Positions 1-5,559 of a stretch of DNA of 5,756 nt are shown here, one piece after another. The stretch is from contig CAJWLW010000311.1 in assembly GCA_913042885.1 (NCBI GenBank), positions 1 to 5,756 on the forward strand, written 5' to 3'. Made by a program: the position numbers and the translations under genes. Under the pieces are notes generated by a model that did no database searches, had not been told where the DNA came from, and saw only the letters and a program-made list of their open reading frames with translations. The first letter of the stretch is position 1. Each line of letters begins with the position of its first letter. Source of the stretch: an uncultured Lentisphaeria bacterium. Lineage in GTDB: Bacteria; Verrucomicrobiota; Lentisphaeria; JABSQK01; CAJWLW01.

Positions 1-359
1 GCATGCGGGTACTGAATGGAAACGTCGGGCAGTCCGAACTCGGCGTCTTCACCAAACGGCCCGAGACGTTGACCCGTGATTTCTTCGTGAACTTGCTCGA
101 CAATAACACGAAGTGGCAGGCGTCCTCCCAATGCGAGCACGTGTTCGAGGGACGCGATCACGGGACGGGCGAGGTCAAGTGGACCGGCACCGCCGTCGAC
201 CTCATCTTTGGTTCGAACTCCCAGCTTCGAGCCATCGCGGAAGTCTATGCTTGTGACGACTCGCAGCAGGCGTTTGTGGGTGACTTTGTGACTGCGTGGG
301 GCAAGGTAATGAATCTTGATCGTTTCGACCTTGATCCGTGTCTGCGGAGTGGATCATAG
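1..359 (+). CDS. katG: Catalase-peroxidase KatG, C-terminal fragment (5' end outside window)
   Basis: This is the last ~119 codons of a bifunctional haem catalase-peroxidase, which destroys hydrogen peroxide and oxidises organic donors. The frame is open from the window edge; bases 1-2 finish a codon that precedes Met at 3-5, and the stop is TAG at 357-359. Recognition rests on the characteristic KatG C-terminal pattern: MRVLNGN, then [20 protein letters not shown], then [18 protein letters not shown], then [12 protein letters not shown], then [16 protein letters not shown]. This part belongs to the C-terminal peroxidase-like domain, which in known KatG proteins binds no haem and supports the active site in the N-terminal domain. 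The catalytic residues are therefore not visible here. Most KatG proteins end shortly after the DRFDL motif; this one adds about eight residues (DPCLRSGS). No frameshift or internal stop is seen. Identity is certain by family; the condition of the missing 5' part is unknown. Confidence 0.95.
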   Translation, partial: MRVLNGNVGQSELGVFTKRPETLTRDFFVNLLDNNTKWQASSQCEHVFEGRDHGTGEVKWTGTAVDLIFGSNSQLRAIAEVYACDDSQQAFVGDFVTAWGKVMNLDRFDLDPCLRSGS

Positions 360-425
360 AGTCCTTGCACTCAGTGATCTGACATAACGACGTGCCCTGA
401 AGTACATTGTCTACCACCTCCTCGG

Positions 426-441
426 TGCGGCGATCGCCGCA
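426..441. repeat. Perfect 16-bp palindrome, possible weak katG terminator or binding site
   Basis: TGCGGCGATCGCCGCA is identical to its reverse complement. As RNA it could fold into a 6-bp GC-rich stem with a GATC loop, followed by TTTCCC, which is a poor U-tract. It lies 67 bases after the katG stop, so a weak terminator for katG is possible. It may equally be a protein-binding site or chance in GC-rich DNA. Confidence 0.35.
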
Positions 442-755
442 TTTCCCTACCGGGTGAAGCGTTTGCCAATCCGATGAAGATCATCCTCGACCAATTCATT
501 TCCACCTTCCTGGTCGTCATTTCGGTTTCCGGCACCGCCGTCGATGAAAGAGGACCTGAACATGGGGTTCCGATTAGTGGTTTCCATCCGCTGTGCATGT
601 AATTTCCCCTGTCCGCTGACCTTGTCTAACCCATGGCACATTGTAGTCTTCCCTATCGTCACAGCCATTACAGTGCCGACAGATGTTTAATTGGCTGGCG
701 CGACGCGGAACCGGTGCAAAGTTAACCGGCGTTCGGGAAAGATAATTGCGAGCAC

Positions 756-760
756 GGAGG
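756..760 (+). promoter_or_regulatory. Shine-Dalgarno-like GGAGG before the glycosyltransferase
   Basis: GGAGG at 756-760 is the only good ribosome-binding sequence near the start of the glycosyltransferase. It lies 17 bases before ATG 778 (longer than usual), 20 before GTG 781, and 11 before an in-frame TTG at 772. It argues against the far upstream TTG at 691, because it lies downstream of it. The exact start among 772, 778 and 781 changes the protein by at most three residues. Confidence 0.4.
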
Positions 761-777
761 CCCGTTCCACTTTGTCA

Positions 778-1530
778 ATGGTGAACGAGAAGATCGGCAT
801 TTCGGTCGTCATTCCGGTCTATAACGAGGCACCGGTGATCGAAGCAAACCTGCGTGAGGTGGTGGCCTACTTGTCGGCGCGGGGGTACGATTTCGAAGTC
901 ATCGTTTCGGACGACGGCTCGACCGACGATACGTGCGCGCTCGTCAACAACGTCATCGCCAAACACGACTGTGTGCGACTGCTTCAGAACCGGCACCGCG
1001 GCAAAGGACCGACCGTGACCGCCGGTGTTTTGGCCGCGATTAAGCCCTGTGTCCTCTTCGCGGATGCCGACTTGGCAACGCCGATCAGCGAGCTCGAAAA
1101 GCTGCTGCCGCATCTGACGAGCGGTGATTATGACGCAGCAATTGCCTCACGGGAAGGCCCCGAGGCGGTCCGTGTCGATGAACCGCTGATGCGCCACATC
1201 ATGGGACGTATATTCAACAAGCTCATCCACCTGATCCTGCCGATGGCCGATATAGAAGACACGCAGTGCGGCTTCAAGCTCTTCCGTACCGAAGTGGCGC
1301 ACGATGTTTTCGGGCGTTTGAAGGTCTATGGGGATGTGGCGGAATTTTCGGTGCCGTTCACTGGTGCGTTCGACGTCGAGGTGCTGTATATCGCGATGCT
1401 CGGCAGTTATCGGATCCGGACGGTACCGGTGACCTGGACATACTTTGAAACCACGCGGATCAGTGCGTTGCGCGACTCGTACAAGATGGCCCGGGACGTC
1501 TGGAGAATTCGACGGGCGCACCGAAAGTAG
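778..1530 (+). CDS. Family 2 glycosyltransferase, dolichyl/polyprenyl-phosphate beta-glucosyltransferase type (Alg5-like)
   Basis: This 250-residue enzyme probably transfers a sugar from a nucleotide donor to a polyprenyl-phosphate carrier on the cytoplasmic face of the inner membrane, supplying lipid-linked sugar for envelope glycans. The GT-A fold signature is complete. ISVVIPVYNE (8-17) opens the nucleotide-binding half, and SDDGSTDDT (44-52) and RGKG (74-77) follow. FADADLATPISEL (94-106) carries the metal-binding DxD-like motif. DTQCGFKLF (161-169), FDVE (198-201) and Trp220 complete the pattern typical of the DPG/DPM-synthase branch. No transmembrane segment is visible, unlike eukaryotic Alg5, which has an N-terminal anchor. 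A stretch of roughly a dozen residues around 183-196 appears extra between the GF.LF motif and FDVE. I chose ATG 778 because homology starts eight residues later; a TTG at 691 would add 29 polar, unconserved residues. The gene stands alone, downstream of katG, and converges with the AsmA-like gene. The family is clear; the sugar and acceptor are inferred. Confidence 0.88.
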   Translation: MVNEKIGISVVIPVYNEAPVIEANLREVVAYLSARGYDFEVIVSDDGSTDDTCALVNNVIAKHDCVRLLQNRHRGKGPTVTAGVLAAIKPCVLFADADLATPISELEKLLPHLTSGDYDAAIASREGPEAVRVDEPLMRHIMGRIFNKLIHLILPMADIEDTQCGFKLFRTEVAHDVFGRLKVYGDVAEFSVPFTGAFDVEVLYIAMLGSYRIRTVPVTWTYFETTRISALRDSYKMARDVWRIRRAHRK

Positions 1531-1536
1531 AACGGA

Positions 1537-4500
1537 TCAATTACCGAAGAGTCCGCGGATGGCGTTGTCGAGGAGATCTTTTTTCTTGTCGTCCGATGAT
1601 TCTTCGTCCTCCTTTTCGTCTTTCTTCTCATCCTTATGTCTGCCGCCGAGAAGGCCGTAGATGAGTTTATCGGCTATCGCCTTGACGGAATCATCGTTGT
1701 TGTCGTTCTTCTTGCCGTCCCCATGGTCGCTGCCAAGGAGACCGCCGACGGTGCCGACAACACCGCCGATTGCGCCGGCGGCGCCATCGGCGCCGGATCC
1801 GAAGATGCCGGTGGCGCCTTGCAGAATCATCCGGCCCTCGTCGCCCAACGCGTCGTTGAGGATGTCGCCGAGCTTGCCGGCGATTTCCGGCACGGGCGTA
1901 ACGAAATCAGTCAGCTCCTTGTAGGTTGCCACATTTTTCATCGAGCCGTTGAAGTAGAAGCCCTCTGGTTTCCATAGGTAGCCGTCGTCGCGCGGCTCGA
2001 CTGAGCGATAGAGGTTGACGGCGTGCCCCAGGCGGTCACCGAAACCGGCCTCAACCCAAAGGTCGCCGGGCATATCGCCGGTGGGCTTGAACGATCCCTG
2101 GATGATCAGTATCATGGCCTTGGTCGGAATGGTCAGGGGTTCCTCCAGATGCACTTTGCCGTCGTGTATCTTCAGTCGACCGCCACAGGCCTGCAGTGAC
2201 AGGTCGTTGGGTGTCACGCCGATGGCCACGCCGGCAGCGCCCGAGAGGACATTCATCAGGCTGCCGTCGGCAAACTGGAGCAGCCTGAGCCCGGTCACTT
2301 CGAAACTGATGTCGGCGTTGAGGTGGTCCATCAGCTCCGGCCACTTGGTGCCTTTACCACTGGCGCCCTTGATGGCGAAGCTCTTGATGCTGCCAGCACC
2401 TATGTAGCTTGCCGCCTTCGGCGCAAAGCTGGTGATCAGCGGGGTGACCGACTGTTCGCCCATATCGAAGTCGCAGGTGTAGGTCATCGGGATCGCGGCA
2501 TAACCGCAGGAAGCGTTCAGGCTCGACGACACACCGTTGATCTTGAAGTTCCTGGAGTCAATGCTGATTTTGCCGTCTTTATGCACGATGACCCCCTGGA
2601 AATCTTCAATGTCGACGGTTTTATAGGTCACCTTTGTCAGCGCCACATTGACGACGGCCCAGATATCCGGCGCGGTGATCGGTCCGGTCGTTTCAGAACT
2701 TGTCACCATCATGTCGAGAAACCGGTCCACCACCAATGGCTGCTGCGAAATCAGGGACAGTTCCGATTTGCGTCCCTTCATCGATGCGTCGAAGTTGCCG
2801 GTGAGATCGAGTGATGCCAGGTTGCCGGCCGGGTCGTCGAGCACCACACTGCATTTGCGCAACTTGAGCATTTGATCGGCTGCGAATTCTGCACTGAGGT
2901 CGACGGTATACGACAAAGGCGGAATCTTGAAACCATCAAGGCCGATTTCGATAGCGTCTGACCTCAAGTTGGTTACCAAGTCGAAGCTCGTCGTCTCTTC
3001 GATGCCGATGACGGCTGTCCCCGCCAGATTGACATTGGACAAGGCGACCGCGTCGGTGACAGCAGAGGGCAGGGCCGCGCTGATTCCCGGCGACACCTTC
3101 AACTCGGTGACGTTGACGGTGCCGGCGAGTTTGCTGGATTCGGTGCCATCGGCGCCGAATGTGGTTTTGATCTGCAGCTCACCATTGGCTGTTACGACCA
3201 GCGCGTCCCTGCCGGCAGTTGTCAGCCGCAGCGTCGTAGGCTTGAACTGCACGTTGGCAAAGTCGGTCATAACCGCATCGAATTGGGTTGTGATATTGAG
3301 CTCGCCGAATTCGTCCTGATCGTATCGGAAAGCGGCCTTGTCAAGCGTGAAACTGCCCGTGGCAGCGATCTTCTTGCCGCCGTTCTCGACATGCAGGTTG
3401 ATATTGTCTGTCAGGCGACCGCCCCTGAACTGAAAGTCTTTGATTGGCGGGATGAACGGCTCGAAGAGCATCAGGTCCAAGTCCTGACTGCTGATCGTCA
3501 ACCTCGCCGGCGGCAGCTCAGCGGTCGCCGCATCTTTCGATATATCCACTGTCACGGCCTCATGGAGAATCGCCTCGAAAATCACATTGCCATCGGAAGA
3601 TACCTTGAGCGAGCCGGGCCTGACCGTAATGCGTTCGAAGTCGCTGACGACGATGTCGATGGCGGTGGAGACACCGAGATTCTTGATGTGCTTCTCAGAC
3701 GCCGCGATATGCACGCGACTGAGGTCCACTGTGCCGGTGGCGGTGATCTTCTTGCCGTCATTCTCGATCAGCACGTCGAGGTCGTCGGTTAATTGGCCGC
3801 CATGAAACGCGAAGCTGTCCTGGCGCGGGATCAGTGGCGACAGCAGAGACAGATCGAAGTCTTTGCTGACGATTTGCAGCCGCGACGGCGGCAAATTATT
3901 GCCAGCCGCACCTGGTGTCAGAGCGATTGTTGTCTTCTTACTCAACGTGACTTTCAGGATTTCACGACCCTTTGCTTTGGCACTGACGTGGAGTGCGTCG
4001 ACCGTCAACTCTTTTCCGGCCGCAAAGGTGACGTCATGTCCGACGGTTATCTGCACAGGATCATCCAGTGGCTCCAGCTTCAGTTCTGTGGATGCCACGG
4101 TCAATTCCTGGACATTGAGCTCCCCCTGGCTGCCGATCGTTCTGCCGTTGTCGGCCAGCGTGATGGCACCGTCGTAACTGATCGTGGTGTCACCGAACCT
4201 GTAGTCACCGACAAGAACGCCGATAAGGTCGAGCACGGACGTCTGGTTGTTCTGGGCGAATGTATTGAAGGCAACTGCCAGTTCGCCGCCGATTTTCGGC
4301 GTGATCGGCGACTCGAGCAGCGCAACGTCGATCTGTAGTTTGCTCTTGGCGCTGAACTCTGCTTCAACATGACCGCCCATGGCCTCCTGCATGCCAAACT
4401 GGCTGTCGGTGAACCACACCTTCAACTGCCGACCATCCAGTGTCACACCCGCGACGTTGCCGGACATGTCGTTGATCAGCAGTTCCTCAAGCTCGATGAC

Positions 4501-5142
4501 GTTGACGTCCTTGATCACCAGATCCTTCGGCAGGTTGGCATTGAGGCTGATCTTGAGGGAGCCGAATGTCGCCTGCAGTTGCTCGCCCGCGGCGTAACTA
4601 CCGTCGGCGGTGACGGTGACACCGATCTGTTCACCGAGTGCAATCTTCGGGATGCTGACGTTGATATTCTGCAGCACCGCCGCGACGGCTGGCGTTTCAT
4701 CGCCCGCCGGCCGGTCAAGCGTAACCTTGAGGTTCTTGATGTTGAAGCCCTTCACCGCGAACTCGGGTACGGATTCCAGAGGTGGCTCGTCCTTCGTCTC
4801 TGGCAGCTTGAACGGAAAGATGAAAGTGCCGTCGGCCGCCTGCTTCAAAGCCACTGTCGTGTTTTCGAGCAGCACCTCGTCCACATAGAACTCGCCACCG
4901 AGCATTGGCATGAGCTGATAGCGCACCCGCACCGTTTCGACTTCGAGAAACGGCTCGGTGGCATCACCGAGAATCAGATCATTGAGTTGCAGCTCGCCGA
5001 AGATGGAAAACGTCACGTCGTCGGCGGTAATCGTTGTTTCTAATGTGTCAGCAATAGCCGGCAGTACATGCCGTTTTATGAAACCGCCGTTGTTGACGTA
5101 GACGAGCACGCCTGCAACAAGCAGAATCAGGACAGCAACCAC
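1537..5142 (-). CDS. Large AsmA/TamB-like inner-membrane-anchored periplasmic protein
   Basis: Counting from the GTG at 5142 the protein has 1201 residues, close in size to E. coli TamB and YhdP and about twice AsmA. One N-terminal membrane segment (about residues 2-16) is followed by a very long periplasmic region rich in alternating beta-strand patterns. Residues 25-115 show the AsmA-type start: LETTITADDVTF, LQLNDLILGD, FLEVETVRVRY, FYVDEVLLENTTVAL and DGTFIF. Residues about 345-655 contain a tandem duplication (listed separately). Residues about 835-1070 resemble an AsmA C-terminal domain, with FQGVIVHKDGKI, LNADISFEVTGLRL and GGRLKIHDGKVHLEEPLTI. The end (1106-1201) is glycine-rich and then highly charged. 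Known AsmA-superfamily proteins (TamB, YhdP, YdbH) form hydrophobic grooves that carry phospholipids to the outer membrane or affect outer-membrane assembly. A similar role here is inference. Four cysteines are present (764, 879, 890, 986). The true start may be ten codons upstream at an ATA (5172-5170), giving a positively charged N-terminus. The stop is TGA at 1539-1537. Confidence 0.85.
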   Translation of the reverse strand: MVAVLILLVAGVLVYVNNGGFIKRHVLPAIADTLETTITADDVTFSIFGELQLNDLILGDATEPFLEVETVRVRYQLMPMLGGEFYVDEVLLENTTVALKQAADGTFIFPFKLPETKDEPPLESVPEFAVKGFNIKNLKVTLDRPAGDETPAVAAVLQNINVSIPKIALGEQIGVTVTADGSYAAGEQLQATFGSLKISLNANLPKDLVIKDVNVIELEELLINDMSGNVAGVTLDGRQLKVWFTDSQFGMQEAMGGHVEAEFSAKSKLQIDVALLESPITPKIGGELAVAFNTFAQNNQTSVLDLIGVLVGDYRFGDTTISYDGAITLADNGRTIGSQGELNVQELTVASTELKLEPLDDPVQITVGHDVTFAAGKELTVDALHVSAKAKGREILKVTLSKKTTIALTPGAAGNNLPPSRLQIVSKDFDLSLLSPLIPRQDSFAFHGGQLTDDLDVLIENDGKKITATGTVDLSRVHIAASEKHIKNLGVSTAIDIVVSDFERITVRPGSLKVSSDGNVIFEAILHEAVTVDISKDAATAELPPARLTISSQDLDLMLFEPFIPPIKDFQFRGGRLTDNINLHVENGGKKIAATGSFTLDKAAFRYDQDEFGELNITTQFDAVMTDFANVQFKPTTLRLTTAGRDALVVTANGELQIKTTFGADGTESSKLAGTVNVTELKVSPGISAALPSAVTDAVALSNVNLAGTAVIGIEETTSFDLVTNLRSDAIEIGLDGFKIPPLSYTVDLSAEFAADQMLKLRKCSVVLDDPAGNLASLDLTGNFDASMKGRKSELSLISQQPLVVDRFLDMMVTSSETTGPITAPDIWAVVNVALTKVTYKTVDIEDFQGVIVHKDGKISIDSRNFKINGVSSSLNASCGYAAIPMTYTCDFDMGEQSVTPLITSFAPKAASYIGAGSIKSFAIKGASGKGTKWPELMDHLNADISFEVTGLRLLQFADGSLMNVLSGAAGVAIGVTPNDLSLQACGGRLKIHDGKVHLEEPLTIPTKAMILIIQGSFKPTGDMPGDLWVEAGFGDRLGHAVNLYRSVEPRDDGYLWKPEGFYFNGSMKNVATYKELTDFVTPVPEIAGKLGDILNDALGDEGRMILQGATGIFGSGADGAAGAIGGVVGTVGGLLGSDHGDGKKNDNNDDSVKAIADKLIYGLLGGRHKDEKKDEKEDEESSDDKKKDLLDNAIRGLFGN
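3355..4110 (-). repeat. Internal tandem duplication of ~126 residues within the AsmA-like protein
   Basis: Two neighbouring protein units, residues about 345-470 and 471-596 (numbered from GTG 5142), are clearly related. The first contains LPPSRLQIVSKDFDLSLL, then FAFHGGQLTDDLDVLIENDG, then KKITATGTVDL. The second contains LPPARLTISSQDLDLMLF, then FQFRGGRLTDNINLHVENGG, then KKIAATGSFTL. The matched blocks lie 126 residues apart. A third, partial copy may follow at about 597-655 (ELNITTQFDAVMTDF resembles VSTAIDIVVSDF of unit two). The DNA of the copies has diverged, so the duplication is old. Confidence 0.75.
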
Positions 5143-5169
5143 GGTCCCGGTAATTTTGAGAAACTTCTT

Positions 5170-5185
5170 TATTTGTGAATCCTCC
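5170..5185 (-). promoter_or_regulatory. Ribosome-binding site and probable non-canonical ATA start of the AsmA-like gene
   Basis: On the minus strand GGAGG (5185-5181) is followed after exactly 8 bases by ATA (5172-5170), in frame with the AsmA-like protein. Reading from ATA gives (M/I)KKFLKITGTVVAVLILLVA, a textbook N-terminus with three lysines before the membrane segment. The first conventional start, GTG at 5142, has this site 38 bases away and would begin inside the membrane segment with no positive charge. No ATG, GTG or TTG exists in frame between GTG 5142 and the upstream TAA, which lies at about 5226-5224. Either ATA is used, or it is an ATG changed by mutation or sequencing error. 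Confidence 0.6.
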
Positions 5186-5473
5186 GCAGTTGCCGGATGC
5201 CTCCGGAATGAACAATCGTCAGCTTAACTAATCTATCCGGGTTATGACGCACGATAAAGCGCTGTTATTCATTGCTGCACAGTGCACCGACGCTCGCCCG
5301 ACCATGCCGCCGTCATCGCCGACCGCCGGTGCGTCAGTCGCTATGACGCCGCGGTCTATTTCGCTGCCTGAGGCGGCGATTGATCATTCCGGCATTCCGA
5401 ACCTCGACTCGATGACGGGTTCTCAATAGTATCAGACTCATGTGACACGACCGTCCCCGGCCGTTATAGCGCC

Positions 5474-5507
5474 GTAGCGGTTCGATGCTCGGAAAGCTTC
5501 GCGCTAC
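5474..5507. repeat. Imperfect hairpin upstream of msrA
   Basis: GTAGCG (5474-5479) pairs with CGCTAC (5502-5507). Inside it CGATGCT (5483-5489) pairs with AGCTTCG (5495-5501) with one mismatch, leaving a five-base loop and a three-base bulge (GTT, 5480-5482). There are 12 base pairs in all and no T-run follows, so it does not look like an intrinsic terminator. It sits immediately before the possible msrA -10 box, where an operator or a regulatory DNA structure could lie. Confidence 0.4.
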
Positions 5508-5523
5508 AGTCGTGTTCAAGAGC

Positions 5524-5529
5524 TATAGT
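5524..5529 (+). promoter_or_regulatory. Possible -10 box (TATAGT) of msrA
   Basis: TATAGT matches the sigma-70 -10 consensus at five of six positions. It would start transcription near 5536, leaving a leader of about 25 bases that includes the ribosome-binding site. No recognisable -35 box lies 16-18 bases upstream; that space is occupied by the right arm of the hairpin, as might occur in an activator-dependent promoter. Weak evidence. Confidence 0.25.
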
Positions 5530-5544
5530 AACACAGTCGGCACT

Positions 5545-5550
5545 GGAGGG
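5545..5550 (+). promoter_or_regulatory. Ribosome-binding site of msrA (GGAGGG)
   Basis: GGAGGG at 5545-5550 lies 9 bases before ATG 5560, a normal distance, and supports the long, signal-bearing form of MsrA as the main product. Confidence 0.7.
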
Positions 5551-5559
5551 CATCCATCC

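Larger units (their letters stand above)
360..777. other. Intergenic region between katG and the glycosyltransferase gene
   Basis: About 420 bases with no gene I can support. It contains a perfect 16-bp palindrome at 426-441 (listed separately). Two short adjacent reading frames on the + strand look weakly membrane-protein-like: 388-477, with no ATG, and 474-602, 42 codons from an ATG with a hydrophobic N-terminus. Neither has a good ribosome-binding site and I recognise neither. Near the right end a GATAAT hexamer (741-746) resembles a -10 box and would start transcription just before the ribosome-binding site of the next gene, but I see no matching -35 box. The frame of the glycosyltransferase is open from a TTG at 691, but the codons between 691 and 777 do not look like part of the protein. 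Confidence 0.6.
5173..5559. other. Divergent intergenic region between the AsmA-like gene and msrA
   Basis: About 390 bases that must hold the promoters of both divergent genes. On the left is the ribosome-binding site of the AsmA-like gene, preceded by a small inverted repeat CCGGA-TGCC-TCCGG at 5193-5206. On the right is a hairpin at 5474-5507, then a possible -10 box and the msrA ribosome-binding site. The middle part (about 5240-5450) shows only short open frames lacking ribosome-binding sites and any recognisable protein character. I could not pick a convincing -35/-10 pair for the AsmA-like gene. Confidence 0.6.

Noticed and set aside
202..668. Minus-strand frames 202-417, 371-598 and 447-668
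   Set aside because: They are rich in Arg, Ser, His and Pro, show no family pattern, and one overlaps the certain katG coding region.
691..777. Glycosyltransferase start at TTG 691
   Set aside because: It would add 29 polar, unconserved residues before the family's usual start, and the only good ribosome-binding sequence (756-760) lies downstream of it.
775..1521. Minus-strand frames 775-1113 and 1147-1521 and the + frame 1266-1448
   Set aside because: They overlap the glycosyltransferase, whose motifs are complete in its own frame; these are shadows.
1579..1584. Run of six T as a terminator for the glycosyltransferase
   Set aside because: No stable stem lies directly before it, and the run is explained by Lys codons of the AsmA-like tail on the other strand.
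1741..1800. GC-rich repeated GGCGCC/GCCGCC tract as a hairpin or repeat element
   Set aside because: It encodes the Gly/Ala-rich tail of the AsmA-like protein, which explains the composition.
1636..5043. A chain of long open frames on the + strand opposite the AsmA-like gene (for example 2323-2814, 3283-3792, 3793-4338, 4369-5043)
   Set aside because: They all lie in the frame whose codons are exactly opposite those of the AsmA-like gene. Stops there need TTA, CTA or TCA codons in the real gene, which are rare in GC-rich coding DNA. Their translations look like no protein, and the minus-strand protein is coherent over its whole length.
5244..5519. Short frames 5244-5429 (+) and 5334-5519 (-) in the divergent intergenic region
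   Set aside because: No ribosome-binding site and no protein-like pattern; composition fits non-coding DNA.
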